Origin: Belnapia arida
Lineage (GTDB): Bacteria; Pseudomonadota; Alphaproteobacteria; Acetobacterales; Acetobacteraceae
DNA: 64,000 bases
NCBI RefSeq assembly: GCF_016773205.1
Contig: NZ_JAETWB010000020.1
Coordinates: 19,781-83,780, forward strand
Reading direction: 5' to 3'
The number at the start of each line of letters is the position of its first letter. The first letter of the stretch is position 1. Shown piece by piece: positions 19,212 through 27,849 of the stretch. The position numbers and the translations under genes were made by a program. Under the pieces are notes generated by a model. It was not told where the DNA came from and did not search any database. It saw only the letters and a program-made list of their open reading frames with translations.

Positions 19212-19630
19212 CGGGCTGGGTCGAGCGGCGGGCGGAGCGCGGTGCGGCGCAGGACCTGAATCAGGTTCTGCGGATCGAACGGCTTGCGCACGGTGGGGAC
19301 GCCGGTATGGCGCCCCTGGCCGGGATCGTCGCCATAGCCCGTCATGAAGACGAAAGGCACGGCGCGGCGGGCCAGCTGGTCCGCCACCGGCAGGGCGCTC
19401 CGGCCGCAGAGGTTCATGTCGAGCAGGCAGGCATCCAGCCCGCCATTGGCACAGGCGAGTTCGATGCGGTAGAGCGCATCCTCGACCGAGCTGGCGGTGC
19501 CGAGCACGGTCGCGCCGGCTGCCTCCAGCTCATCCTCGACCAGCATGGCGACCAGAGCCTCATCCTCGACGATGAGGAGGCGGAGCGCACCAAGCCTAGC
19601 CTGGGTAGCATCCGGAAACGCCACGGTCAT
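19208..19630 (-). CDS. Single-domain response regulator (receiver only)
   Basis: This 140-residue protein consists of one CheY-like receiver domain. It has the acidic pocket LIVEDE, the phospho-acceptor Asp in LLDMNLCG, the Thr switch in FVFMTGYGD and the Lys in VRKPFD. No output domain follows. The in-frame region upstream to 19729 lies in the gap and the Crp/Fnr gene, so ATG 19630 is preferred. Such stand-alone receivers in alphaproteobacteria often work with HWE or HisKA_2 kinases; a HisKA_2 kinase lies at 434-1642, but a link is speculation. Confidence 0.85.
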   Translation of the reverse strand: MTVAFPDATQARLGALRLLIVEDEALVAMLVEDELEAAGATVLGTASSVEDALYRIELACANGGLDACLLDMNLCGRSALPVADQLARRAVPFVFMTGYGDDPGQGRHTGVPTVRKPFDPQNLIQVLRRTALRPPLDPAR

Positions 19631-19709
19631 CGTGCATCCCTCGGGGCAAGCGACGGACAACAGCGCAATCCGGCCACGTCGGTCTGTACGGTTAAATACC
19701 GCGGCGGTT

Positions 19710-20429
19710 CTAAAGGCTGCCGAGGCCACTCAGGCGCTCGGCTTCCTGCAGCACTGCCGCGTAGCATTCGCAGGCGGCGGCTTCGAGGCCAGTACGGTTG
19801 GCGATCTCGAGCTGGCCGCGCTCGTAGCGGATGAGGCCGGCGCGCTGCAGGCTGCCGGCCGCCACCGTCACGCCGGCGCGGCGGACGCCGAGCATCATCG
19901 AAAGCAGCTCATGGGTGATGGCGAAACGGTCGCCGCCGACGCGATCATGCGCCATCAGCAGCCAGCGGGCGAGGCGCTGCTCGGTGTGGTGGCGGCCGTT
20001 GCAGGCGGCGGTGCGTGCCACCTGATGGTACTGCGCCATGGCGTAGAGCAGCACCTGGCGGCGCAGCGTGGGGCTCCATTCCAACGCCTCGGCGAAGGCT
20101 TCGGCTTCCAGTTGCAACGCGATGCCGGGGTGCTGGACGATGCCCTCGATGTCGGAGCGGTCGGTGCCGTAGAGCAGCGGCAGGCCAAGCATCCCCTCGT
20201 TGCCGACCAGGCCGACCTCGGCGCCGTCACCGTCTCGGAGGGTGACGACCATGGAGACGAAGCCCGAATCAACGAAATGCGCAGCGGTGATGATGCCGCC
20301 CGGCGTTTGGATGCTTTGGCGGAACGGGAGCTCGACGGGCTTCAGGCTTGGCCAGAGACGGTGCAGGTCGGCCGGCGGCAGGGCAGCGAGGATTCGGTTC
20401 GACGGAGTGGGAAGTGCCGCTTCGTTCAA
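19710..20429 (-). CDS. Crp/Fnr family transcriptional regulator
   Basis: This 239-residue regulator has an N-terminal cyclic-nucleotide-binding-like sensor domain (residues about 20-130) and a winged helix-turn-helix (ITHELLSMMLGVRRAGVTVAA near 170-190, then LIRYERGQLEIAN). The Cys residues (CNGRH and CECY) are not in the N-terminal cluster arrangement of Fnr, so it is unlikely to carry an oxygen-sensing iron-sulfur cluster. It lies just upstream of the receiver-only regulator on the same strand (79-base gap), so they may be co-transcribed. The effector is unknown. Confidence 0.85.
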   Translation of the reverse strand: MNEAALPTPSNRILAALPPADLHRLWPSLKPVELPFRQSIQTPGGIITAAHFVDSGFVSMVVTLRDGDGAEVGLVGNEGMLGLPLLYGTDRSDIEGIVQHPGIALQLEAEAFAEALEWSPTLRRQVLLYAMAQYHQVARTAACNGRHHTEQRLARWLLMAHDRVGGDRFAITHELLSMMLGVRRAGVTVAAGSLQRAGLIRYERGQLEIANRTGLEAAACECYAAVLQEAERLSGLGSL

Positions 20430-20476
20430 TGGCTGCTCCTCGCCAGGTTCAGGCGAGAGCGCGAATCTCCCAGCCG

Positions 20477-20499
20477 CCCACCCGGCGTTACGGCGTGGG
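20477..20499 (-). terminator. Stem-loop downstream of the PhoR-like kinase
   Basis: CCCAC-CCG (20477-20484) pairs with CGG-C-GTGGG (20491-20499) around a 6-base loop with one bulged base. It lies in the 132-base gap between the PhoR-like gene and the Crp/Fnr gene, in the position of a terminator for the former. No clear U-tract follows. Confidence 0.3.
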
Positions 20500-20561
20500 A
20501 GGGCGAGTCATTAGTCGTCGGCCCTGGTCGTGTCGGTACGGTTTCAACGCGTTTTCATGTA

Positions 20562-21965
20562 TCAGGCGGCAGGGCCAGCCGGCAGCCAGACCTTGAAGCA
20601 GGCGCCGCTGCCCGGCTCGCTCTCGATCAGCAGCAGGCCGCGGTGGCGGTTGACGATGTGCTTGACGATGGCGAGGCCAAGCCCCGTGCCGCCGGCGCTG
20701 CGCGAGCGGCCGCGGTCGACGCGGTAGAAGCGTTCGGTGAGGCGGGGGATGTGCTCGGGCGGGATGCCGGGGCCGTCGTCCTGCACGGAGACGAGCACGC
20801 CGGCACGGTTGGGCAGGCGCGGGCCGCCGGTGCAGCGGGCGACGGCGAGGCGCACGGCGCCGCCCTCGCGGCCATGGCGAATGGCATTCTCGATCAAGTT
20901 GCGCAGCACCTGGGCCAGCTGCTCTGCGTCGGCCGGCGCCGCGAGGGCGCCGGGCTCCAGCTCGGCCGCGAGGCTTGCCTTGCGGGCGCGGAAGAGGGGC
21001 TCCAGCGCATCGGCCTCGGCGCGGGCGATGGTGGCGAGGTCGGCCTGGCCGGTCGGCGGCTGGTGCTCGGCCATCTCGATGCGGGAGAGGCCAAGCAGGT
21101 CGTCGATCAGCCGGCGCATGCGCTCCGACTGCTCGGCCATGATGCCGAGGAAGCGCTGGCGGGCGGCGGGGTCGTCCTCGGCCGGGCCGCGCAGCGTCTC
21201 GATGAAGCCGATCAGGCTGGCGAGCGGGGTGCGCAGCTCGTGGCTGGCATTGGCGACGAAATCGGCGCGCATCCGCTCCACCGCGCGCTCGCGCGAGCGG
21301 TCTGAGAGCACGATGACGATGCGGCCGCCATCGGCCAGCGGCGGGTCCATCGGGATGACCTGGGCGGCGATTTCCCGTGTCACCCGTACGGGGAGGGCAA
21401 TGTCGGCGGTCTGCGGGCGGCCCTCGGCCAGCGCCCGGTCGACGGCATCGGCGAGCATGGGGTGGCGGAGCAGGGCGGCGACGTCGCCGTCGCGCGGCGG
21501 GCCCTGGTCGGCCGCGCCGAAGAGCGCGCGGGCGGCGGCATTGGCACGCAGCGGGCGGCGGCCCGGCGAGAGCACGAGCAGCGGGTCGGGCAGGCGCTCG
21601 ACGATCGCCTCGTCGGCGCGGCGGAGGCGGCCGACCAGCTCGCCCTGGTCGGCGAGCGTCCGGGCGAGGCGGGCGACGCCCTCGGCGATCTCGGCGACGG
21701 CGGGCAGCAGGGGCGTGCCGTCGGGTGGGACGAGGCGGCCATCGGCGGCGGCGGCGCGGCGCAGCGCCTCGGCGAGGCGGGCGAGGTTACCGATCCAGAG
21801 CTGGGCGATGGCCAGCGCGCCGAGGCCGCAGGTGACGAGGGCGAGCAGGCCAGGGCCGATGGCGAGTTCGCCCTCGGCCAGGAGCAGGAGCAGGGTGAGC
21901 GCTGGCACGGCACCGATCAGGCCGGCGGCGGCGATGATCCGGCCGGTCGGAGCGCGGGCGGGCAT
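20562..21965 (-). CDS. PhoR-like membrane sensor histidine kinase
   Basis: This 467-residue kinase has two N-terminal membrane segments (residues about 10-60), then a PAS-like domain (IVERLPDPLLVLSPGRRPLRAN near 125-145). The HisKA box is FVANASHELRTPLASLIGFIETLRG in outline, with the N box NLIENAIRHG and the G boxes DDGPGIP and GGTGLGLAIVKHI. The FVANASHELRTPL form is typical of PhoR, the phosphate-starvation kinase. No phoB, pstSCAB or phoU is adjacent, so the phosphate role is not secured. It follows the LpoA-like gene with a 7-base gap on the same strand. Confidence 0.82.
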   Translation of the reverse strand: MPARAPTGRIIAAAGLIGAVPALTLLLLLAEGELAIGPGLLALVTCGLGALAIAQLWIGNLARLAEALRRAAAADGRLVPPDGTPLLPAVAEIAEGVARLARTLADQGELVGRLRRADEAIVERLPDPLLVLSPGRRPLRANAAARALFGAADQGPPRDGDVAALLRHPMLADAVDRALAEGRPQTADIALPVRVTREIAAQVIPMDPPLADGGRIVIVLSDRSRERAVERMRADFVANASHELRTPLASLIGFIETLRGPAEDDPAARQRFLGIMAEQSERMRRLIDDLLGLSRIEMAEHQPPTGQADLATIARAEADALEPLFRARKASLAAELEPGALAAPADAEQLAQVLRNLIENAIRHGREGGAVRLAVARCTGGPRLPNRAGVLVSVQDDGPGIPPEHIPRLTERFYRVDRGRSRSAGGTGLGLAIVKHIVNRHRGLLLIESEPGSGACFKVWLPAGPAA

Positions 21966-21972
21966 CCCCGGC

Positions 21973-23115
21973 CTAGCTGGCGCCGGGGATGGGAGCCGGC
22001 TGGACGAGGCGGGGCTCGCCCGAGGGATCGACCGCGAAGATGGCGAGGCCGTGCTGGGCGATTCCGTCCGGGCCGAGGCGGACGGGACCGTCGGCGCCGA
22101 GCATCGCCTCGCCGACCGGGGTCATGCCGACGCGGGCGGCGCGGCTGGCGAGCGCCGCCGCGTCATAGGCAACGCCGGCGAGGCGCGGCGGGCGCTCGCC
22201 GAAGGCCGACTGGTAGCGCTGGTCGAAGCCGGCCCGCGTCGCCGGGTCGGGGCCGGGGAACCAGGCGCCGGCGAGGGCGGGTTCCTGGGCGACCGCCGGG
22301 TCCTGCGCCCAGAGCACGGTGCCGAGGAGGCGGGGCTTGGCGGGGAGCGCGGTCGAGAGGGTCTGGGCGGCGGCGCGGGCGCGCTCCCCACCGAGCCCGA
22401 GCAGCACCGCGTCCAACCCTTCCGGCCCGGCCTGCGCGGCGAGGTCGCGGGCGGCGGCGGCGCTGTCGCCGAGCCGGGCCTGAAGCACGACGATCGGCGC
22501 CGGCAGGCCGAGGGCGGGCAGGCGGGACCGCAGCGCGGCGGCGAGGCGGCGGCCGAACTCGTCGTCCGGCGCGATGAGGCCGAAGCGGCGCGCGCCGGCC
22601 TCGGCGGCGGCGGCGGCCACGCGCTCGGCCTGCTCGGCGGGCGTGGTGCCGAGCACCCAGACGCCGTTGCCGGCCTGGGCGGCATCGCTGGTGAAGGCCA
22701 TCACCGGGGCGCCCGCGGCGCGGGCCTGGCCGGCGACGGCGGCGGTCTCGTTCAGGGTCAACGGGCCGGCGAGCGCGCGGGCCCCCTCCCCCAGCGCCGA
22801 TTGCGCAGCCTGGGCGGCGCCGGAGGACGTGCTGGCGGTGTCGCGGGGGAGGAATTCGACGCCTGGGTCGTTCTGGTCGAAGAGGGCGAGCTGGGCGGCG
22901 TTCAGCATCGCTTGGCCGAGCGGGCGGTTGGAGCCCGAGAGCGGCAGCAGCAGGCCGACGCGCGTGCGCGGAATCTCCGGCAACGGCGCGGCCTGGGCCG
23001 GGTAGCCGGGGGTGACATAGGCCGGCGGGGCTTGCGCGACGCAGGCCGCAAGGGGAAAGAGCAAGGCGAGCCGCAACAGGTGGCGAAGCGGGGTGCGGCG
23101 TGACGGAACCGGCAA
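21973..23115 (-). CDS. LpoA/LppC-like periplasmic-binding-fold lipoprotein (penicillin-binding protein activator)
   Basis: This 380-residue lipoprotein has a signal peptide with lipobox LAAC (Cys near residue 25). The mature part is a type I periplasmic binding fold: TRVGLLLPLSGSNRPLGQAM, then VMAFTSDAAQAGNGVWVLG and RRFGLIAPDDEFGRRLA. In enterobacteria the divergent neighbour of rsmI is lpoA, an outer-membrane activator of PBP1a, and the same layout is kept here. No ATG begins near the signal peptide. The best start is TTG 23115, five bases after a perfect AGGAGG; this puts the start 16 bases inside rsmI. Confidence 0.8.
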   Translation of the reverse strand: MPVPSRRTPLRHLLRLALLFPLAACVAQAPPAYVTPGYPAQAAPLPEIPRTRVGLLLPLSGSNRPLGQAMLNAAQLALFDQNDPGVEFLPRDTASTSSGAAQAAQSALGEGARALAGPLTLNETAAVAGQARAAGAPVMAFTSDAAQAGNGVWVLGTTPAEQAERVAAAAAEAGARRFGLIAPDDEFGRRLAAALRSRLPALGLPAPIVVLQARLGDSAAAARDLAAQAGPEGLDAVLLGLGGERARAAAQTLSTALPAKPRLLGTVLWAQDPAVAQEPALAGAWFPGPDPATRAGFDQRYQSAFGERPPRLAGVAYDAAALASRAARVGMTPVGEAMLGADGPVRLGPDGIAQHGLAIFAVDPSGEPRLVQPAPIPGAS

Positions 23116-24002
23116 ACGAACCTCCTGACCCTTCCCCCGATGGTGCGCTGCCGGGGCTGACCCTGGTGGCGACGCCGATCGGCAATCTCGGCGATCTCTC
23201 GCCCCGCGCGCTGGCCACGCTGCGCGGCGCCGATGCCGTGCTCTGCGAGGATACCAGGGTAACCGGCGCCATGCTGGCACGGCATGGTGTTTCGGTGACC
23301 CTGATCCCTCTGCACGAGCACAACGAGGATGACCAGACCCCACGGGTGCTGGAGCGGCTGCGGGCGGGGGAGCGGATCGCCCTCGCCTCCGATGCGGGGA
23401 CGCCGCTGGTCTCCGACCCTGGCTACCGGCTGGTGCGGGCGGCCATCGCGGCGGGGCTGAAGGTGGGCGCGGTGCCAGGGCCGAATGCGGCGGTGATGGC
23501 GCTGACGCTGTCCGGCCTGCCGCCGCATCCCTTTCTCTTCCACGGCTTCCTGCCGTCGAAGTCAGGGCCGCGGGCGGCGGAGATCGCGCGGCTGCGGGCG
23601 GCGGAGCGGGCCGGACTTAGCGCCAGCATCGTGTTCTACGAGGCGCCGCACCGGCTGGCGGAGACGCTGGCGGCGCTGGCGGAGGGGCTCGGGGGGGAGC
23701 GGCCGGCCGCGGTCGCGCGGGAGATGACGAAACGCTTCGAGGAGGTCAGGCGGGGCAGCCTCGCCGCGCTCGCCGGGCATTATGCGGCGGAGGCGGCGCG
23801 GGGGGAGATCGCGATCGTGATCGGGCCGGCGCCGGAGGAGGCGACCGGCGAGGCGGAGCTGGACCGGGCGCTCCGCGATGCGCAGGCGGCGGGGATGAGC
23901 CTCCGGGACGCGGCGGCGGCGGTGGCGGCGGCGACGGGGCTGCCGCGGAAGCAGGTCTATCGGCGGGCGCTGGAGCTGGGAGGCGGCGATGGCGAAGGCT
24001 AA
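23100..24002 (+). CDS. rsmI: 16S rRNA (cytidine1402-2'-O)-methyltransferase RsmI
   Basis: RsmI methylates the ribose of C1402 in the decoding centre. The 300-residue protein opens with VATPIGNLGDLSPRALATL and AVLCEDTR, the family signature, then IALASDAGTPLVSDPGYRL, AVPGPNAAVMALTLSGLP and FYEAPHRLAETL. The C-terminal region GLPRKQVYRRALEL is also typical. The start is GTG 23100, which overlaps the divergent LpoA-like start. The 3' end overlaps the next gene by 14 bases. Confidence 0.95.
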   Translation: MTEPANEPPDPSPDGALPGLTLVATPIGNLGDLSPRALATLRGADAVLCEDTRVTGAMLARHGVSVTLIPLHEHNEDDQTPRVLERLRAGERIALASDAGTPLVSDPGYRLVRAAIAAGLKVGAVPGPNAAVMALTLSGLPPHPFLFHGFLPSKSGPRAAEIARLRAAERAGLSASIVFYEAPHRLAETLAALAEGLGGERPAAVAREMTKRFEEVRRGSLAALAGHYAAEAARGEIAIVIGPAPEEATGEAELDRALRDAQAAGMSLRDAAAAVAAATGLPRKQVYRRALELGGGDGEG

Positions 24003-24852
24003 GGGCGGCAAGGCGGCCGTGGTGGCGCAGGAGCGCCGGGTGATGCGGGTGCTGGAGGATAGCACCACCGAGATCGACCATCAGGTCAACGGGGCGCAGG
24101 ACATCGCCTTCGGCGCCATGGAGGCCACCGGCAAGGAGCGCCTGGCCCTTGCCGCCAAGGCATTGCAGGCCAGCCCGCTCTGCGTCGATGCCTGGGGCAT
24201 CCTGGCGAGCGAGGCGCCGGAGGGGCTGTCCTTCACCCTGGAATTGTGGCGCCAGGCGGTGGCGGCGGGCGAGGTGTTCATCGGTCCCTGGCGGATGACG
24301 GCCTGGCGCGGCGAGTTCTGGTCCGTCATCGAGACCCGGCCCTATATGCGGGCGCGGCAGGGGCTCGCCTTCGAGCTGCGCCGGCAGGGGATGGTGGCGG
24401 AGGCGATCGACACGCTGCGCGGCACGCTGGCGCTGAACCCGAACGACAACCAGGGCCTGCGCTACATCCTGCTCGACTGGCTGCTGGAGGCCGATGCCCT
24501 GGCCGAAGCGGCGGCGCTGCACCAGGCCTATGAGGAGGACAGCAGCGCGGCCTGGCATTACGGCGCGGTGCTGCTCGCCTTCCGCCAGGGTGGCGAGGCG
24601 AAGGCGGCGGAGGCGCTTCCGGCCGCGCTCGGGACCAACCCGCATGTGCCGGGGCTGCTGCTCGGGCGGGTGCCAATGCCGGCGGAGTCGCCGGAGTATT
24701 ACAGCCCGGGCGATGCGGATGAGGCGGCGGTCTATTGCAGGACCGGGGCGGCCGGCTGGCGGGCGGCACCGGGGGCGCTGGAATGGCTGGCGCGGGCGGT
24801 GCCGGGGGAGCCGACGGCGGCGCCAAAGCGCCGGGCGCGGGCCAAGGGTTAG
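23989..24852 (+). CDS. Tetratricopeptide-like protein of unknown function
   Basis: This is a 287-residue soluble protein. It is rich in helical pairs resembling TPR units (RLALAAKALQASPLCVDAWG, ARQGLAFELRRQGMVAEAID, TLALNPNDNQGLRYILLD), which suggest a scaffold for protein contacts. It has a basic start (AKAKGGKAA) and a basic end (PKRRARAKG). In many genomes rsmI is followed by yraN; here this gene takes that place, overlapping rsmI by 14 bases, so it is translationally coupled. The stop overlaps the convergent hemW stop. Its role is unknown. Confidence 0.7.
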   Translation: MAKAKGGKAAVVAQERRVMRVLEDSTTEIDHQVNGAQDIAFGAMEATGKERLALAAKALQASPLCVDAWGILASEAPEGLSFTLELWRQAVAAGEVFIGPWRMTAWRGEFWSVIETRPYMRARQGLAFELRRQGMVAEAIDTLRGTLALNPNDNQGLRYILLDWLLEADALAEAAALHQAYEEDSSAAWHYGAVLLAFRQGGEAKAAEALPAALGTNPHVPGLLLGRVPMPAESPEYYSPGDADEAAVYCRTGAAGWRAAPGALEWLARAVPGEPTAAPKRRARAKG

Positions 24853-26066
24853 CGCAGCAGGACGGGGAGCATGGCGTCGAGGCGCATGCGGCCCTCGTCC
24901 GTGGCGCGGAGGCGGCCGGCCCCGGTCCATTCGAGATAGCCTTCCTCGATGCAGGCGAGGAGCATCGCGGGGTCGAGCGCCTCGGCCAGCGGCAGGCTGC
25001 TGCGGGCCTCAATGCGGGCGGGGTCGATGCCCTCGGCGAGGCGGAGGCCCATCAGCAGGGCCTCGCGGGCGCGGTCGGCGGGGGTGAGTTCCTCCTCCTC
25101 GGCCGTGCCGTGGCCCTGCCGGGTGACGCGGGCGAGCCATTCCTCCGGCGCGCGGTGGCGGCGGGTGGCGATCATGGCGCCGTCCAGCAGCAGGCGCTGA
25201 TGGGCGCCGGGGCCGATGCCGAGATAGTCGCCATAGCGCCAATAGGCGAGGTTGTGGCGGCTCTCGGCGCCGGGCTGCGCGTAGTTGGAGACCTCGTAGG
25301 GGGCGAGGGAGAAGCGCGCGGCCTCCTCCACCGTCGCCCAGTAGAGGCGGGCGGCCTCGTCCGGGTCGGGCAGGGCGAAGGCGCCGCGGGCATATTCCGT
25401 GGCGAAGCGCGTGCCGGGCTCGATGGTGAGCTGGTAGAGCGACAGGTGGTCGGCAGCCAAGGCGAGGGCCTGGCGAAGCTCGGCGCGCCAGGCGGCCTCG
25501 GGCTGGCCGGGGCGGGCATAGATCAGGTCGAAGCTGAGGCGGGGGAAGATGGCGCGGCTGGTCTCGAGCGCGGCCACCGCCTCCGCCGCGCTGTGCTCGC
25601 GGCCGAGGAAGCGGAGAGCCGCCGGGTCGAGCGCCTGAATGCCGAGGGAGAGGCGGTTGACGCCGGCGGCCCTGATCTCGGCGAGGCGTGCGGCCTCGAC
25701 GCTGGTGGGGTTGGCTTCCAGCGTGACCTCGAGGTCGGGCGGGGCGGGAAAGAGGTCGCAGGCCTCCTCGACCAGGGCGGCGACGGTTTCGGGCGGCATC
25801 AGGCTCGGCGTGCCGCCGCCGAAGAAGATGCTGGCGAGCGGGCGGGGGCCGAGCCGTGCCGCCTCGTGCCGCAGCTCGCGCAGCAGGGCGCCGCGCCAGG
25901 CGGCCTGGTCGATCCCCTCGCGGACATGGCTGTTGAAGTCGCAATAGGGGCATTTGCGCAGGCAGAACGGCCAGTGGATGTAGAGCGCGAGGGGTTCCAT
26001 GATGGGCCCGATATGGCGATGCGCGGGCGGCTTGTCGAACGCGGGGCCATGGGGGACCTCATTCAT
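24849..26066 (-). CDS. hemW: Radical SAM family heme chaperone HemW
   Basis: HemW binds heme and a [4Fe-4S] cluster and delivers heme to target proteins; it was formerly annotated as an oxygen-independent coproporphyrinogen oxidase. The radical SAM motif is IHWPFCLRKCPYCDFNSH (Cys-X3-Cys-X2-Cys), followed by FFGGGTPSLM, the SAM-binding GGGTP. It lacks the extra N-terminal Cys of true HemN. The start is uncertain: 26066 has GGAAG four bases upstream and overlaps the divergent MAPEG start, while 26000 begins directly before the domain. Confidence 0.92.
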   Translation of the reverse strand: MNEVPHGPAFDKPPAHRHIGPIMEPLALYIHWPFCLRKCPYCDFNSHVREGIDQAAWRGALLRELRHEAARLGPRPLASIFFGGGTPSLMPPETVAALVEEACDLFPAPPDLEVTLEANPTSVEAARLAEIRAAGVNRLSLGIQALDPAALRFLGREHSAAEAVAALETSRAIFPRLSFDLIYARPGQPEAAWRAELRQALALAADHLSLYQLTIEPGTRFATEYARGAFALPDPDEAARLYWATVEEAARFSLAPYEVSNYAQPGAESRHNLAYWRYGDYLGIGPGAHQRLLLDGAMIATRRHRAPEEWLARVTRQGHGTAEEEELTPADRAREALLMGLRLAEGIDPARIEARSSLPLAEALDPAMLLACIEEGYLEWTGAGRLRATDEGRMRLDAMLPVLLR

Positions 26067-26472
26067 GGCGCTTCCGGTCACGGCCCTCTATGCCGCGCTG
26101 CTCGGCCTGCTCTACGCGGCATTGACCCTCCTGGTGGTGCGCGGGCGCTTCGGCAGCGGGGTGATGCTCGGCACCGGCGAGGACCGAGGGCTTCTCCGTG
26201 CGGTCCGGGCGCATGCGAATTTCACCGAATACGTGCCGCTGATCCTGATCCTGATGGCGCTCGGCGAGGGGATGCGGCTGTCCTCGCTGCTGCTGCACCT
26301 GCTCGGGGCGGCGCTGGTCGTTGCGCGGGTGCTGCACGCCATCGGCATCAGCCGGGAGCCGGATGTCAGGCCGGCCCGGGGCGGCGGGGCGGTGCTGACG
26401 CTCCTGGTGCTGATCGCGGCCAGCGTCGCGGTGCTGGGGCGGGCGCTTACGGCGGCCCGCGTGTTGGGCTAG
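26065..26472 (+). CDS. MAPEG family membrane protein
   Basis: This 135-residue integral membrane protein has about four helices, the size of the MAPEG family (membrane-associated eicosanoid and glutathione metabolism enzymes). The conserved region is RAHANFTEYVPLILILMALGE, with VLHAIGISRE after the third helix. Bacterial members often conjugate glutathione to hydrophobic compounds. It is divergent from hemW with overlapping start codons and is followed by a rhodanese gene. Confidence 0.85.
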   Translation: MALPVTALYAALLGLLYAALTLLVVRGRFGSGVMLGTGEDRGLLRAVRAHANFTEYVPLILILMALGEGMRLSSLLLHLLGAALVVARVLHAIGISREPDVRPARGGGAVLTLLVLIAASVAVLGRALTAARVLG

Positions 26473-26501
26473 CCTCCCCCCTCCAACGAGGAGGAACGCC
26501 G

Positions 26502-26879
26502 ATGCCGAAGACCGTGAAGGACATGGTCGCCGCCGCTAATGCCGCGGTGCCGCGGATCAGCGCCGCCGAGGCGCAGGCGCTGCATGCCAAGGGCGAGGCC
26601 GTGTTCATCGACCTGCGCGAGCCGGCCGAGATCGCCGCTTCCGGCAAGGTGCCGGGGGCGCTGGCGATCCCGCGCGGGCTGCTGGAGTTCCGCGTCGATC
26701 CGGAGAGCCCGGCGCGCGACCCGGCGCTCGGCAAGCCCGTGGTCATCACCTATTGCGCCTCGGGCGGGCGCGCGGCGCTGGCCGGGCAGATGATGCAGGA
26801 TCTCGGCTATGCCGATGTCCGCAACCTCGGCGGGTTCAAGGACTGGGCCGAAGGCGGCGGGCCGGTCGAGAAGGGCTGA
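26502..26879 (+). CDS. Rhodanese-like sulfurtransferase domain protein
   Basis: This 125-residue single rhodanese domain has FIDLREPAEIAASGKVPGA, the active-site loop YCASGGRA with the catalytic Cys near residue 84, and DVRNLGGFKDWAEGGGPVE. It would carry a persulfide on Cys. The start ATG 26502 has the strong ribosome-binding site GAGGAGGAA. It is followed after 4 bases by the dehydrogenase gene, so they are probably co-transcribed. Confidence 0.9.
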   Translation: MPKTVKDMVAAANAAVPRISAAEAQALHAKGEAVFIDLREPAEIAASGKVPGALAIPRGLLEFRVDPESPARDPALGKPVVITYCASGGRAALAGQMMQDLGYADVRNLGGFKDWAEGGGPVEKG

Positions 26880-26883
26880 GGCG

Positions 26884-27807
26884 ATGCGGCCCGTCCGTCG
26901 CATCGCCGTCATCGGCGCCGGGACGATCGGCGCGAGCTGGGCCGCGTGGTTCCTCAGCCGTGGGCTGGAGGTGGTGGCGAGCGACCCCTCGCCAGGGGCG
27001 CCGGAGCTGATCCGGCGCATGGTGGAGGGGGCCTGGCCCATCCTGCAGCAGCTCGGCGCGGCGCCGGGGGCCGATCCGGGGCGATGGTCCTTCGAGCCGG
27101 ACCCGGTGAAGGCGGTCGCCGGCTGCGATGCGGTGCAGGAAAGCGCACCGGAGCGCTACGAGGTGAAGCAGCCCCTGCTGCGCGCCATCAGCGCGGCGCT
27201 GCCGGAGGATGCGCTGATCCTCTGCTCTTCCTCGGGCCTGCTGGTGAGCCGGCTGTCGGAGGGCTGCACGCATCCGGGGCGGGTTGTGATCGGGCATCCC
27301 TTCAACCCGCCGCACCTTATCCCGCTGGTCGAGGTGGTCGGCGGCGGCACGGCGAGCGCGGAGGCGGTGCAAGCGGCGGTCGGGTTCTACCGCGGCATCG
27401 GCAAGCATCCGATCGTGCTGAACAAAGAGGTGCCGGGGCACCTGGCGAACCGCCTGCAGGCCGCGCTCTGGCGCGAGGCGGTGCACATGGTGGCGGAGGG
27501 CGTCGCCAGCGTCGCCGATGTGGATGCGGCGATCGCCCAGGGGCCCGGGCTACGCTGGGCACTGATGGGGCCGCATGCCACCTTCCACTTGGCGGGTGGC
27601 GAGGGCGGCTACGCGCATTTCATGCACCACCTGATGCCGGCGGTGACGAGTTGGTGGGAAAGCCTCGGCAACCCGGTGCTGACGCCGGAATTGCAGCGGG
27701 CGCTGATCGAGGGCGTCGCGCAGGAAACCGACGGACGGCCGATCCCCGCCCTGGCGGCGGAGCGGGATGCCGCGCTGGTGCGGCTGCTGGCCGCCAAGGC
27801 TGGCTGA
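26884..27807 (+). CDS. 3-hydroxyacyl-CoA dehydrogenase / carnitine dehydrogenase-like NAD-binding protein
   Basis: This 307-residue oxidoreductase has an N-terminal Rossmann fold (VIGAGTIGASWAAWFLSRG) and the substrate/catalytic segment IGHPFNPPHLIPLVEVVGG with the conserved His. The C-terminal helical domain (HLANRLQAALWREAV) follows. Related enzymes act on 3-hydroxyacyl-CoA, L-carnitine or L-gulonate; the single-domain length and HPFNPPHLIPLVE do not separate these. A terminator hairpin follows the stop. Confidence 0.8.
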   Translation: MRPVRRIAVIGAGTIGASWAAWFLSRGLEVVASDPSPGAPELIRRMVEGAWPILQQLGAAPGADPGRWSFEPDPVKAVAGCDAVQESAPERYEVKQPLLRAISAALPEDALILCSSSGLLVSRLSEGCTHPGRVVIGHPFNPPHLIPLVEVVGGGTASAEAVQAAVGFYRGIGKHPIVLNKEVPGHLANRLQAALWREAVHMVAEGVASVADVDAAIAQGPGLRWALMGPHATFHLAGGEGGYAHFMHHLMPAVTSWWESLGNPVLTPELQRALIEGVAQETDGRPIPALAAERDAALVRLLAAKAG

Positions 27808-27814
27808 GGCGGCA

Positions 27815-27843
27815 CCCGCGAGGCCGCGGCACGGCCTCGCGGG
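27815..27843. terminator. Bidirectional stem-loop terminator between dehydrogenase and DUF3309 genes
   Basis: A perfect 12-base stem, CCCGCGAGGCCG (27815-27826) with CGGCCTCGCGGG (27832-27843), has the loop CGGCA. It sits between two convergent stop codons (27807 and 27850). No strong T-tract is present on either side. Confidence 0.6.
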
Positions 27844-27849
27844 GGTTGG

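Noticed and set aside
20562..21965. Naming the kinase phoR with confidence
   Set aside because: The kinase core is PhoR-like, but no phoB, pst or phoU gene is adjacent, so the phosphate role remains unproven.
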